From NCBI GenBank assembly GCA_019914995.1, contig CM034143.1, positions 684,501 to 748,500 of the forward strand: a DNA stretch of 64,000 bases. Direction: 5' to 3'. The notes under the pieces were generated by a model. The model saw nothing but the letters and a program-made list of their open reading frames with translations. It did no database searches and was not told the origin of the DNA. How positions within the stretch are numbered: position 1 is the first letter of the stretch; each line of letters begins with the position of its first letter. Positions 23,037 through 35,234 of the stretch are shown here, piece after piece. The translations under genes and the position numbers were made by a program. Source of the stretch: Acanthochlamys bracteata (taxonomy: Eukaryota; Streptophyta; Magnoliopsida; Pandanales; Velloziaceae).

Positions 23037-26000
23037 TCAGACCTTCATACGCCAGAGAGCAACATATGCGAGAACTCGGAAAGCAGCAAACATCACTAGG
23101 AGTACGGCAACGCAAACGGAAACACTAACCTCTCCTTGAAGTTCCAGTTCTTCATCTCTGTGATGCAAGAAAGAACCCACATCCATCCCTCTGTATTGCA
23201 CATCAATCAGAAGCCTGTAGCAGTAGTACGTAAATGAAGTGTACTTCAACCATGAAATACTTGCTGGAACATGCTTGACGTAAAATCCCCCAGTTAGAAG
23301 AAATGCCAGCATTATAACTGTTACCAATGTGGATGCCCGCTTTGCATCCATGATGAAAGCGCCTAATGCTAGTCCTAGCCCTTGCGCAACTAGAACGTAA
23401 CCTTGTAGAATAACCAGAGTGAGCATGAATGCTTCGAATTCAGGCCTCAGTCCTGCCATCCAGTATGATATGATAACAAATATGGTAGGAAGAATTAGCT
23501 CCATAGGTAGATCACCTACCATTCTTGCCATGAAATAAGCCGATATCGAATACATTCCAGATGCCCGTTCTTTGATGAGGACCGCACGTTCTTGAGGAAA
23601 AGTAAAGACCGAGTTGAACGAAGGAAAAACACCCCAGAAAATTGTGATGAAGAATAGCAGACCCATACGGTCACGGACATGGTCAATGCTTGAGTGCCAC
23701 CACATTGTTCCTCCTAAGATTGCAGCAGCGATCACTTGGAATACCCGTAAAGAGTTGAATGTCTCATGCTTCCGTTCCTTGAGACTGCGTTGAAGCAGGA
23801 TCGTGAACTGACTTAACCAACTGATTCTGGTAAAGTTCTTAGTTTCTTTTCTAGTTGAAGTTTTTCTGCTACCTGGTAGAATTTCAAACAAGTATAAATA
23901 TTACTAGCAAAAGAGTCTATCTTGCAAGTTAATATAATTATTCGGGCAAATTAGTGAATAGGCAATCACAAAAACTGTGATATGGTTTTTTTATCATATT
24001 TTACCATTTTGAATGGCATCAGAAGCTGCACTGGCTTCAATAGAGGTCTTCACCTTTGGAGCCAAATAAAGGTTGTAAGCAGAAAAGAGAGACTCTTTAA
24101 CATTAGCCCTGCCTGCTTCTCCCTGATAATCAATTTGTGTGAATCCTGCACCAAATGCAATATCAATTGTTATTAGAACACTATAAAGTTGAAAAGCATT
24201 AAGAAAAACAGTTGACCAACAAATTTTGTGGAGCAGAAACAATGAATTGTATACTGATAGAACACGAATTCCTGCAGTACGAATAAAGAAAATTGGTTAC
24301 GCACTAAGTACATGTTCTTGGCCATCCATAGTGGTATAAGATCACACCACCAATCGATGACATGTATCACAAGATACTGCATTTTAACGGGAAACCAAAA
24401 TCCTTTCCTTCTTTCACTCAAACTTTTTTCAATATCTCAAATATGCATAGATGAAGAAACACGCATCTCTAGTAGAAAATTTTTTAACATTTTCTTTTTC
24501 AGATTGATCTTTTAACACATTTCTTCATTGAACGAAGAAAGTTTTTGGAGTTTCTTGTGTTATAAATCACATTGCTGGAATGAATAGTAGATGTTGGGTC
24601 CATCACAGCAAAGTTATTAACAACATAAGATGATAAAATTGCTTGGTAAACCAAAATTAGCCGTTGTTAGAGCAAAAACATGTAAAGAATGAATGTTACT
24701 AGGACATGTTTACTTCACCTCGAAAGTGACCTTTTTTACCCAAAAAATCACTTTTGAATAATTTTTCTACTTACTTTTAAATTTATTCTCACCAACTCAC
24801 TTCATAATTTAGGGTTTACCGTAACTCACTTTTTAGAGTCTCACTTCCATGTCACTTTCTGGCAAGTAAACAAGCAGTTAAAGGAGCTGAGCAAATGCAG
24901 AATTTCTCATAGACATGTAAAGAAAAAAAACACAAGAGGAAACAAAACACAGAACAAAATTGAGATAAAAAATGAAATGGATACCAAAAAAGATGAGATT
25001 ATGATGGGAGAGATGTGTCAATACCAAAGAGGTGAAGGTAAGGAAAGGAGATGCCTTTTGCTACAATTCACTCATTCCATTCATGAATGAACGAATGAAT
25101 GTCTCACAAAAGTTTTTTTTTTTTGGCCTCGCAAAAGAGCTTTTGCCAAAAGTGGAAAAGCTACCTTAAAACATTCACGACCATCTGACCAAAGGTCAGC
25201 AGAGGACACCTCCCTGCCACCGCTGAAACATCAACACCACCACCACCACCATTATCTTACATTCCCCTGCACACTCTGCTCTTCTTCCACACTAACATTT
25301 CGACAGAAAGCTTTTGTAAGTTCTTGTTCACTAGCCAGTTGGCTACAACGATGAGTTAGCTATGTCCCAAATGAAGTAAAAGTAAGACTGAAAAGAGAGG
25401 TCATATACTAGAGAATTCTACACCATTAGCTTAAGATTTCAAGTTGGATTAGACTTTCTAATATATAAGCTGGACGTTGAATGAAATTCTTGTCTTAGTT
25501 AGCTCAACCAGCTCCTTCGATGTTGTATCTCTCTAACAGCATCCGTCTTCTAAGTCATTCCAAGTACTCAACAAGTGTCTCTCAGAACCATTCGTTTGCC
25601 ATGTTGCAGACCATTGCCTAAGAACCTCTACCTTGTCCTTGTAAAGAAATCAAACAAGAGAAAAACTTGAAGAAATCTGATACCGACTCATTCTTTTAAA
25701 ATACCATGAGCGCGATTATTTTCTTCCTAAAAAAGAAACTACTTAGGAAATTAAAAGAATTTGGCTTCCAAAAGTTGGTATTTTTTTAGTTAATGGTAAT
25801 CTTTTAGAAGGAATGGATTCTACTTCCAAAGCACGAGAGAATGTAATCATCAGAAGAAAAAAATTAAAATTAAAATAACATAAGATTTTGGTTCTTTTCA
25901 CTAGTGCAGGCAAGTAAAACATTCTCTAAGCTAAAGTTTACAACAAAAAGAAAAAAGAATTCTCTTTTTACTAGTATGATAATTAGCAAAGTTTCATTGG

Positions 26001-27472
26001 AAATCAAAGGTTTAAAAAACTTTCTTGGTTCTATTAAAATATCTAAGAAGAAATTCAACCAACAGGATATTCCATTTCATGCTATACTAATGATTGCCCC
26101 CCAAAAAAAATTCACTACTTAAAAAACAGAGCTCCTTTTCTTTCCTTCTGAAAGCAATATTTTAATTAAAAAATTGTGGTTCTTGAATGAAGTTAAAAAC
26201 AAAAAAAATCCTAATAAACAAATGGAAAATTATGCCGAGATGAGTTATAAAACCTTGCAAACAATTAAACGATCAAATTTTTTGAAGAAGAAGAAAGTGG
26301 AAAGAAAATAAGGAGAACTACAAGGAATTTCAATGCGGAAGAAGAAAATATGTAAAAAATTTTCTACTAACCATTGGCAAGATCAAGCAAGAAATCAGCA
26401 GGATTAACTTGGAATTTGGAAACAAATCCAACACCGGCAAAGTAATCCATGGCATCTCCAGCTCTCCCAAAGTAAATCTGATTCCCTTCCGCCGCAAGCA
26501 GAAGCACCGAATCGAACATCTGGTACACTCTACTCGACGGCTGGTGCACTGCCGCCACCACCGTCTTCCCTTTCTTCGCTAACTCCTTCACCGCCGCGAT
26601 AACCAACATTGCAGCCGTCGAATCAAGCCCTGATGTGGGTTCATCTAACAAAATCAACGGTGGATCTAACATGATCTCAATCGCCAGACTCAATCTCCGC
26701 CGTTCACCACCTGAAATCCCTCTCACGAACGCGTTGCCGACTCTTGTTTCGGAACAGGTTAAAAGCCCTAGATCTCTCATCGCCGATTCAACGGCTGCGA
26801 GCTTCTGAAGCTTGGAGAGTTGTTTAGGGAGACGGAGAAGAGCCGAGTAGGTTAAGGTTTCTCTTACAGTGAGGTGCGGGTACAGTAGATCGTCTTGTGC
26901 CACGTAAGCAACTCTGGTGGTAGATGGCCGGCGGCGAATAGAGCCGGCGTGTGGTGAAGGTAAGCGGCCGGAGAGAAGGTTTAAGAGTGTCGATTTTCCG
27001 CTGCCGGAAGGGCCTAGAATTGCGAGTAGTTCGCCGGGTTTTGCTTCGCCGGTGATTCCTTGTAAGATCGTTCTCTCGTTTGATGATGTTGAGACGATCG
27101 TTTGTTCTTGATGGTGCTGCACGCAGTTGATGCTAAACAAGTTCTTGAATGCTGCAGAAGAAGAAGAAGAAGTTCTTGTCGTTTCCGAGTTAGAGTCAAT
27201 CTTTATTTTGTAGCCAACGTCGACGAACTGCATGCATGAAATTAAAATGAACGAACTAGAATTACAGACTATGAAAAGAAAAAAAAGAAGATCGAAAAAA
27301 GGCAGCAAACCTGAAGAGTGATGGGAGTAGTGAAGAACAATAAGGGATTAGTAGTAGGGTTAGCGTTGTTGTTGTTGTTGGAAAAAACATGCTGTTGATG
27401 GTGTTCTGCATTGTCGGTGGTGTTGTTTCTGTTGTTACTGAAACATTGTTGCAGCTGTTCTTGGTCTTCCAT
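23037..27472 (-). CDS. ABCG25: ABC transporter G family, ABCG25-like half-transporter
   Basis: Exons on the - strand: 27472-27311, 27227-26372, 24145-24005 and 23872-23037, closing at 664 aa, the size of Arabidopsis ABCG25, the plasma-membrane abscisic acid exporter of vascular cells. Domains in order: an Asn/Gln-rich N-terminus with a run of Asn (1-54), the conserved start FVDVGYKIKI, the nucleotide-binding domain with Walker A GPSGSGKST (about 126-134), signature ISGGERRR (about 225-232), Walker B LILLDEPTSG (about 245-254) and switch HQPSSR, then the ABC2 membrane domain (about 400-664) with LFFITIFWGVFPSFN and FTFPQERA motifs. NBD-before-TMD order is the WBC/ABCG layout. A half-transporter must dimerise. 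Intron 2 (26371-24146) is 2.2 kb and holds a MITE. ABA as substrate is inferred from similarity, not shown. Confidence 0.93.
24703..24876. mobile_element. Small MITE in intron 2 of the ABCG25-like gene
   Basis: Inverted ends CATGTTTACTT (24705) and the complement of AAGTAAACAAG (about 24864-24874) bound a segment of about 170 bp rich in TCACTTT and AACTCACTT motifs present on both sides. The terminal GTTTACTT and the short size fit a non-autonomous DNA transposon. The target duplication was not resolved. Confidence 0.55.
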
Positions 27473-27497
27473 GTATATATAGTTAACAGGTTTAGTT

Positions 27498-27528
<31 letters not shown>

Positions 27529-27540
27529 GCTTTCAAAGCT
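27473..27540 (-). repeat. (AAG)n tract in the ABCG25-like leader
   Basis: The - strand carries about ten AAG units (27496-27527), separated from the start ATG by some 20 bp that include CTATATATA directly before the ATG. A second GAA-rich run is at 27572-27583. Variable-length leader microsatellites can affect expression, but nothing here shows that they do. Confidence 0.7.
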
Positions 27541-27792
27541 GATAATGTTCTCCAGCGTAGATTATTTTCTGCAGTAGAAGAAGAAGAAGAACAACAGATG
27601 GAGGAATGGAAGAGAGGGATTGGAGTGGTGCGAGTGTTAGCAGCGTAGGGATGGTGATAGATAGATAGGTTAGCTATATAGTGATCATGATCTGCATGAG
27701 TGTAGCAGTAGTGACGACATTAAAGAAGAGAAGAAGAAGAGGAAGACGAAGAAAAATGGCAGTGGGCTGGCTGGCAACAGAAAGAAAGTTCT

Positions 27793-27798
27793 ACGTGG
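27793..27798. promoter_or_regulatory. ACGTGG core (ABRE/G-box like) upstream of the ABCG25-like gene
   Basis: ACGTGG occurs about 320 bp upstream of the start codon on the + strand. ABA-responsive bZIP factors bind ACGTGG-type cores and ABCG25 is known to be ABA-induced, so the site is plausible; a single hexamer is weak evidence. Confidence 0.25.
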
Positions 27799-29379
27799 AA
27801 CAAAAACAATGAACTAAGAACAGGTTTGTTTTGCCTTTTACAACTTCTGTTATTATCAGCGTGAAACGTGAATGATTGAACATTTTTTAAGCGGTGAGCA
27901 AAAATTAACTGAATAAATAGTCCAAATAAAGACATATTTAGTTGATATTTAAAATTGATTATAAGAAATTTTTAAACAAAAAATGTGAAAACTTTTTTTT
28001 GAAATAAAATTTAATTTTTTAAAAAAAATTAGAATAACAATTAAAAAGTTAAGTTTAATTTAAATAAAAATTAAAGAAATATTTCAAAATAAATGAATCG
28101 ATCGAATTTAAAATCTAAAATAGAGAAAGTATAGTCTGGTGAAATTAAAACGCGCCTAAATAAATATTTAGTGGAATTAAATAATGAACCGTGGTGCCAC
28201 TTAATGTGAGTCGCCTTCAATTATATTTATATAACCTTCATTCTTTGACACATGTTGACCATTTTAGTCCCCACTATGAGCAACGACATGCTTATATTTT
28301 TAATTAATATAAAATTTTTATATTTAAATATTTAAAATAATTTTATTTAAAAATATAAAACTTTATTAAAATTTTAAAATAAAACAGAAATTTTAGAGTG
28401 AAGGGAAATGGAAGCCAAAAGCCACTTGATTGCAGAGGGCGTTTTTATTTTGAAATTTAATAACTAAATATTAAAAGAAAATTTATTAAATAAACAAATA
28501 CATTTAATTTAACGTAAATTATCAAAGTGTAATTTTAAATGAGTGTATAATTCTAAGTTTCTAACTAAAAAAAGTCCATCAAACTCCATTGATCAAATTG
28601 CTGACATATTGACGCGTGTACTAAACTACAAAAATTCGCAAGAGACACCTGTAGAGTAATCCTCTTTATCTCCCCTACTTCAAGGCCCAAGTTTAACAAA
28701 CGTTGGGAATACTCGAGAGAATTTCGATTTTGATTTCCAATAATGACCCTACTCTGTGAAACAAAATTATCTCCAAAAGTACTCCTGTTTTAAAGAGTTT
28801 TTATGTTCACTTTTTAATTAGTTAACCCTAATTTTAAAAATTTTTTAAATGATTTTTAAATTATATTAAATAACAATCTAAATTTGGGATAAAGAATATT
28901 TATATTTTAAAAAATTTATTTTGTAATGCAAATGCAGGGATGTTTGCTCAAACGTGAATGATTCACGAATTGAAGAAAATTTTAAAAAATATGACAAAGC
29001 TAATTTTTTGGCATTTTATTTTATTTTTATATATATTATTTTTATAAAATTCAATTTGATGAAGTTTAGTTTTTATGTAATTAAACCACGCACTAAATCG
29101 GTAGGAAAAACACCAATAGTTATTGTATTTGTTTAGGCTATAGGTTAGCTTATAGGGCGGTGCAAAAGAAAAAAGAAATAAATGTTGCCGTATAAGTTAT
29201 GAGTTGCGTGAAAGTGTTTAAACTAAAACGCATTTATGCAAAAATATTTTGTTATGAATTTATATAAAACTTAAAATATATATAAACTAATTAGATAATA
29301 AGAAAGTGAAATAAGTTCCACGTAAAGAGTAAAGCTTTAGGTGATGTCTACGTGCCGATTTAGTGCAAGACCGATAATT

Positions 29380-29637
29380 GTATTTTTTTTTTTTTCAAAT
29401 TTTAAGTTTTAAATTTACATATTTTAATTAGTATCAAAATTTTAGAATTTTATTTGTATATATCTAATTTTTAATTTTTATTTTTAATTTATATATGTTT
29501 TAAATATAATTATATTTTTTAATTTTTAATATCTTTCTAAACACATAAATACTAAACTTTATTTTTATTTTACATAAAATTTTATTTTTTATTTTTTAGT
29601 TTCACGTAATTTAATTACGAATATTTAAAATATACTC
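29380..29637 (+). mobile_element. Degenerate copy of the GGGCGTGTTTCAAA MITE family
   Basis: The order of motifs TTATATTTTTTAATTTT, CTTTCTAAACACATAAATAC, TTTATTTTACATAAAATTTTA, TTTCACGTAATTTAATTACG and ATTTAAAATA follows the right half of the element at 41484-41779. The terminal GC-containing bases are lost or mutated. Confidence 0.45.
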
Positions 29638-29915
29638 TTAAATTTAAGCATTCTCTTATTTATATATATTTTATAATTTCTAAAATTTACAAAGTATAAA
29701 GTTTTATATTATAAAATTTTTATATTTATTATTAATTTCTTAAATAAAAATAAAATATATTTTAAAAATAGAATAAAATATTTTTTATTTAAAAAATAAT
29801 ACTGTGTAAAAATATTTCCAAACAGCTTTATTATCATGTAGTGGTGCTCTGCTAAAAAAAAGCACTTTTGAGAAGTGGCTCTTTTTTGGAGCAGTGGATA
29901 TAGAACATGAAAAAG

Positions 29916-30162
29916 GTTGTGTTTGGCGACACGTTCAAAAACTGTTTTTTAATTTTTTTTAATTTTATATTTTTTAATATATATATTATAAAATATTTAA
30001 AAAATTTATTTAAAAATTTAGATATTGTAGAAAAATTTTACGTACATATATTTATTATTTTTTTAAAAGTAAAAAAAATAAACTCATTTTTAAAAAAGTA
30101 TAAAAATAATTTTTATTTTAAAAAAATTTATTTTATAAGTAATCTCAAACATACTCTTTAAA
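29916..30162 (+). mobile_element. AT-rich MITE-like element, family 2
   Basis: Begins GTGTTTGGCGACACGTTCAA and ends TTATAAGTAATCTCAAACAT; interior of long T and A runs with AAACTCATTTTTAAAAAAGT. It aligns by eye with 35030-35234 and 35418-35677, including the shared core AAATTTATTTAAAAATTTA and the right end ATTTTATAAGTA. Confidence 0.55.
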
Positions 30163-31259
30163 GTGAATTCAACTAATTAAAACATATATGTTTGTAATCT
30201 TGATTGTTCTCTACATATGATGAGAGTTCAACTATTTCTTTTTTTTCATTAATAAATTATCATTTGATCTCTTTAGTTGTACATATTTTTAATGTTGGTA
30301 GTGTTGGATTCAGGGTCCGTTATAAATGTTTTTAAATTTATTTTTTAAAATAAAATTATCTTTTAAAAATGAATTTTATTTTTTACTTTAAAAGTAAATA
30401 AAAAATTTTATTAAAAGTTTTTACAATTAAATATTTTATTTAAGCAATTCTAAATGACTCTTTATTTTTTAATTATTTCAGTAAGTCATAGAGCTACGGG
30501 AGAGCATCTTGACTAGTTTTTGGAAATGTTTGAGATCTCTTTTGTAATTTTTTTAAAATAAAAATACTTAGAAATAAGTTTTTTATTTAAATAATAGTAA
30601 TAGTAATATAAATTTTATAATGTATAATTTTTATTTTTAAAAAATTAATAAAATATTATATAAATTATTTAAAAATATAAAAATGGAAAATAAAAAAAAT
30701 TAGAAACATCTCACCTACTGGGCCTTCTGCCATGTAAAATGACCTCAATTAGTGAAGGTTTGGTTAAGTTTATAATTTACTTGTCGTTCTAATTTTTTAT
30801 TTATATATTTAATTAAATTTTAAAATATTTTACAGAAAAAAATATATATAATATTTATATTATGAAATCTTATTTTATTATTTATTATTTAGTTTTAAAT
30901 TTAAAAAGACTTATTTAAAAAACTTTTAAAAATATTTTTTCAGAATTTTTTTAATAAGCATTATTTTGTCATCCTCTTATTTAGTTGGAGTAAATATGAC
31001 AAAAAAAGTTTCTAAAAGAAAATTTTATTTATTTAGAAATGTTTGGAATAATTATTTATTAGTAGAAGATTTGGGAGTACATAATTAGAAGCTTTTTGAA
31101 ATAAAAAATATTTCAACAAATTTTGAAAAGAAACTTATTTTTTAATTTATAAAACTAAACTTTATACATATAAATTATATGACATACAATTTTTATCTAT
31201 ATTTTAAAATTTTGAAAAAAGTTGTCATAATATTTTGTATAATCGTCATCAAACATTTT

Positions 31260-31522
31260 CGGAGGCGTTCAAAAATACTTATAAAATAAAATTTTTCTAA
31301 AGTAGAAGATATTTTTATTTTTTAAAATTAAATTATATTTTTTTTATTTCTAAAAAAATAATAATAATATGTAATAAAAAAATCTCACTTCGTAAAATTT
31401 TTTTACACTTTCTAAATTTTTAAATAAATTTTTTATATATTTATAAAATATATATTAAAAAATATAGAGTAAAAAAAAAATTTTAAAAATAGCGTTTCAA
31501 AAGCTCTTCCAAACGCTTTGGA
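31260..31522 (-). mobile_element. AT-rich MITE-like element, family 2, reverse orientation
   Basis: The + strand starts GGAGGCGTTCAAAAATACTT followed by ATAAAATAAAATTTTT and ends TTCCAAACGC, the mirror image of the elements at 29916 and 35418; the core TCTCACTTCGTAAAATTTTT is the complement of the CTACGGAGTGAGAT core of 35418-35677. Confidence 0.55.
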
Positions 31523-31544
31523 AGCTGCCAAAGGGATTTTCATA

Positions 31545-31601
31545 TGGGCCGCATTGGTTAGACCCAATAAAGTTTTTGATAGAATGAGCTGTGCATGGGC
31601 C
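31545..31601 (+). promoter_or_regulatory. Two Site II (TGGGCC) elements upstream of QCR8
   Basis: TGGGCC occurs at 31545-31550 and again at 31596-31601, about 340 and 290 bp before the QCR8 start codon. Site II motifs (TGGGCC/T), usually paired and bound by TCP factors, are a known mark of plant nuclear genes for respiratory-chain proteins, so their pairing here fits the gene. Function is inferred from the motif only. Confidence 0.55.
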
Positions 31602-31888
31602 GTGAAACCCATAATATTTTCAACCGAGGCTCTTGTTCTTTTCGTAGTACGGAATTCTCTGCAAGAGTTTGCAACAAAATCCCACTAGTGTTTACTATCA
31701 CCAAAGGGACGGCTCGGAGCAGAAAGTTACCAAACTGAGCCCCGATATTTTGCCATGAAGAATTTTAACGGACTGATACAGGAGACGCGTTGCTGTTATT
31801 TCTGGTAATTACTCGAGCGTTCAATGGAGAGAAAATCGTAATCGGTAGAGAGAAATTGAAATTTGATTGATTGATTTGATCGGGGAAA

Positions 31889-33260
31889 ATGGGGAAGCAA
31901 CCGGTGAGGATGAAGGCGGTTGTTTACGCGCTGTCACCGTTCCAGCAGAAGGTGATGCCGGGTCTCTGGAAGGATTTCACCACCAAGATCCACCACAAGG
32001 TTTCCGAGAATTGGATCTCGACTATCCTCTTCCTCGGACCAATCATCGGCACCTACACGTAATCCAATTTTTTTCCTTACTTTTCGTATATTTTCTTTTG
32101 TTTTGGGATATATTTGGTGTTGTTTTTTTAGGTGTGGGCTTTTTATCGAAAGTTGTTGTCTTATGCAAATGATTGTTGATCTCATTTGATTTTGTATTTT
32201 TCCCTATTTAATTTATTTTTTTGTGGGTATTTGATATGGTTTTGTTTAGTTAGGGTTTGGTTCGGCTTGAAACTAATTATGTTTAGTGTGTGTTGATAAT
32301 TCTGGTTGATGCGATCGTAACTTTCTAGATCTGGTTTGGTTCTAGGGTTTCATACGAGATGATTATGTTTTAGTGATGTATATCTAATTATAGTTTCTCA
32401 TTGGTGAGAACTTATTTATTGTATTGATTTGTGTTTTGTGCATCTGATGTTGGTAAATGAGCTGGTGCTGAAAACGTTTCAGCTTCTAATTATTGTAATA
32501 GATGTCATATTTTACTAGATTATCATGTGTAGGACAGAAATCATTTGGTGTTAAATACTAGCTGATGCTTTATTCCTTGATCGGAAATGGATTGGGTAAA
32601 ATTTTGGATTAGGTATGACATCTAATTTTCTGTCATTATCTTGGGTGTACTCTATAACGAACAAAGGCTTGCTGATTCTGTTTATAACAAGGTCCCAGTT
32701 TTATGGTTTTGGAAGCAATTAAAGGATGATGTCATGATTCATGAACCAAGTGATGTAGAGAGATAGTAGGAAGCTTACGTTCCGTAGGTACATTGGTATC
32801 TACAGGTATAGTGATGTGCGATTCATTTTGGATACGGTGGGCATGTATGATTGCTGCAGTTTCTTGAATTTGGGATGTTATTTTTAAGACCAAAGTTCTT
32901 TTTAGATGTTGTGATGTTTGTGTATGTCCTAATAAAAATGAGAATTGTACATGCATCTGCCGTCTTATTGCTCGATACAGCCTGTTTTCTTAAGAGTCCT
33001 TTGGGTGAAAATCTTTCATGTGGCTTGCTTGTACTGTACAACTGTTTATATTAAGGGATCATACTATCAGTCATGCATACCTGTATGCGGAGTTTACTAG
33101 AATTCTCTTCCTGAAGATTATTGAGACACTTCGTTTAGACTCAGTCGTTTTAAGCTATTCATGGTTGCCTAATGTGGTTTAATTAATGAGAAATGTCATT
33201 GCTTGATACAGGTACGCCCAGAATTATAAGGAGAGGGAGAAGCTGGAGCACAGGTACTGA
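31889..33260 (+). CDS. QCR8: Cytochrome b-c1 complex subunit 8 (QCR8)
   Basis: Small subunit of mitochondrial respiratory complex III, bound to cytochrome b in the inner membrane. Exons 31889-32058 and 33212-33260 join at a Thr codon and close at 72 aa, the normal plant length. The sequence starts MGKQPVRMKAVVYALSPFQQ, has one membrane helix (about residues 40-60, WISTILFLGPIIGTYTY) and ends in the charged KEREKLEHRY. The family has no cleaved presequence and none is seen. The single intron is 1153 bp. Paired Site II elements upstream agree with coordinated respiratory gene expression. The dirigent gene downstream is convergent. Confidence 0.95.
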
Positions 33261-34111
33261 AGAAGATATACTGCAGCTAAAGTTCCACAGAGTCAGTTCA
33301 GTTCAGTTCAGCTAAAGTTACAGCAACTGATGCGTAGTTGCAAACCATGTTTTTCACCTATCTTAATAAGCAACTCTGTTGTTTGGCTTGCATATTACCG
33401 TTATGCACATTATGTCCAGTGTTGCTCAACTTGATTATCTTGACTTTCCTGCCCCTTGGTTATCTGAGATTATACGTTTAGCGCTTTTGGAATGAATTTA
33501 TATCATTATGTAGATACTGAAAGAGGTCTTCTAGCGTCGAAGCAAAACTTTTGGTTGCTGAATATGAACTTGGCCTTTATTCTGCTTTTTATTTTTCCTT
33601 TTTGTAAACAGAATATTTCTGCCAAAAGAATAATGCAGCTGAGAAGTTACGAGCGCCACAACCTACCCGGTAACCGGAGTTGGAAAGCAAGTACTTGGTA
33701 AGTTAATTCAACAATCTCCTTATTGCTTATTTGCTTTTACAAGAGGGTTACGTCAACTGAGGCGATGATATTTATGTTGGTTTAATACCTGGTGAGACTC
33801 TGACATCTCGTTTTTGTTAAGGTGATGAATGGTAACCTTGACGAGAATCTTTGGCGTGGCCGAAGACAACGCGGTCGTCGATAGCTAAAAAAGTTGCAAC
33901 TACTTGATTCAATGACTAGCAAAAGCATAATGCTTTATGGTGGTTGTTGAAGTGTCCTTAACCAAACGATAATTGACAGCAGCAACTGTGCGTGAAAGAG
34001 AAAAGGCCATAAAATTATTGAAATCAAACACAAGACTATAAGCTACAGTCTGAACTAATTAAAGAAATCATCTTCATGAAATTACTCAATAATTATAATG
34101 CGTTATTCATA
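33261..34111. other. QCR8 3' flank with an exon-like remnant
   Basis: Positions 33261 to about 33480 are probably the QCR8 3' UTR. On the + strand 33629-33699 reads NNAAEKLRAPQPT and, in another frame, PVTGVGKQVL followed by a good donor GTAAGT; 33823-33883 reads VMNGNLDENLWRGRRQRGRR and stops. The two pieces look like the last exons of an Arg/Gly-rich protein but do not join in frame. I do not recognise the family. It may be a gene relic. Confidence 0.35.
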
Positions 34112-34684
34112 TCAGTAATGCAGGACGGAGATGTTGTACTCAACGGTTGCATCACCGGTCTTCATGTCCAAGTTAACAGTCTTCACCTGAACATACCCTC
34201 TTGCAAGCCTGAACAACCCGGTTCCTCCGATCACCGGCATCTCTCTAACGTCGTTAAATATCTTATTATGCCCAAGAACAGTTATCGTACTCCCGTTGTA
34301 CTTACCTTCGCTGAAGCAGAAGTTCATCGCCATGATGAGTTCCACAGTTTCTTGACTCGCAGCTGCGTAGAAACCTTGCGCTCTGCCGACGATCTTCGAT
34401 CCGTTCATGTCAGGACCGTCAGTTAATGGGTTGTCGATCATGTTTACTTGCCCGAACGCTGTTGTTGGATTCTTGGCGTTGATTATTGGTATTGAAGTCG
34501 GGCTGCGTCCGCTGACTATGTCGTGCCAGTACAGCTTCATCTGCGTAAGCTTTTCGCGACGAGCAGCAGGTTCAGATGCAGAAGTTTTCTTCACATACTG
34601 AACGAAACGGTTGCGTTCCGGCGAGTGCTCGGCGAAGACTGCAGTGAAGAAGAAAATGGTGATGATGAAGATTTGTTTAGCCAT
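34112..34684 (-). CDS. Dirigent protein
   Basis: Intronless 190-aa protein. Residues 1-18 form a clear secretion signal ([18 protein letters not shown]). The rest is one dirigent domain: [14 protein letters not shown], the [20 protein letters not shown] block, [14 protein letters not shown], the [16 protein letters not shown] block and a final EYNISVLHY beta strand. Three N-glycosylation sequons (NGS, NGS, NIS) are visible. Dirigent proteins are secreted to the cell wall and guide stereoselective coupling of phenoxy radicals in lignan synthesis, or related cyclisations; the substrate cannot be read from the sequence. Length and lack of introns are usual for the family. The gene stands alone, although dirigent genes often occur in tandem. 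The + strand frame opposite it is an antisense shadow. Confidence 0.95.
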   Translation of the reverse strand: MAKQIFIITIFFFTAVFAEHSPERNRFVQYVKKTSASEPAARREKLTQMKLYWHDIVSGRSPTSIPIINAKNPTTAFGQVNMIDNPLTDGPDMNGSKIVGRAQGFYAAASQETVELIMAMNFCFSEGKYNGSTITVLGHNKIFNDVREMPVIGGTGLFRLARGYVQVKTVNLDMKTGDATVEYNISVLHY

Positions 34685-35029
34685 AGCAGGTAGCTCTGGT
34701 TCTTGTTGTTGCTAGTGATCGCTAGCTTGTGTTTTATGTATTGTGGAGTCGGTGGTGAAGCGTGTTTGGAGTAGGAACTGTTGTTGTAATAGAACTATAG
34801 AAAGTGGTTACCGCATTAATGGGATTGGGAGTGTTTATTAAAAAAAAAATATTTGAAATTTTTAAAATATATTATTTTATAAATCTTTGAAATATTAAAT
34901 TTATACATATAATTATTTATAATTTATATTTTATCTGTATTTTTAAATTTTTTAAAATTAAATAATATTGAAAAAAGAATTATTGAGATAATAAGTAATT
35001 CTAAATATGCTCTCCCAAGTGATTGATGA

Positions 35030-35234
35030 GCGTTTAAAACGCTGTTTTTTAATTTTTTTTATTTCATATTTATATATTTTTTTTATAAATATATAAAAAT
35101 TTATTTAAAAATTTAAAAAATTTTACAGTGAGTTTTTATTATATATTTTTATTATTTTTTAAAAAATAAAAATAAAACTCATTCTTAAAAAAATAAAAAA
35201 AATTTATTTTATAATCACTTCTAAACACCCCCTA
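35030..35234 (+). mobile_element. AT-rich MITE-like element, family 2
   Basis: Starts GAGCGTTTAAAACGCTGTTT and ends TTATAATCACTTCTAAACAC. It shares CAGTGAGTTTTTATTATATA and AAATTTATTTAAAAATTTAA with neighbouring copies. Edges are approximate because the sequence is nearly all A/T. Confidence 0.55.

Larger units (their letters stand above)
27541..31540. other. Gene-poor AT-rich spacer with decayed MITEs
   Basis: From 27541 to about 27950 is the presumed ABCG25-like promoter. From about 27950 to 31540 nothing codes. It contains several AT-rich repeats with short terminal similarities (listed separately), long A and T runs, and fragments near 28290-28400, 28780-28930, 30310-30480 and 30520-30715 that look like more decayed members of the same family. 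Open frames such as 29907-30161 are Phe/Lys/Ile-rich translations of A/T sequence. Confidence 0.6.

Noticed and set aside
29907..30161. 84-codon Phe/Lys/Ile-rich frame
   Set aside because: Translation of an AT-rich MITE; composition explains the open frame.
31934..32185. - strand frame opposite QCR8 exon 1
   Set aside because: Shadow of the QCR8 exon.
34076..34426. 116-codon + strand frame
   Set aside because: Antisense shadow of the dirigent coding sequence.
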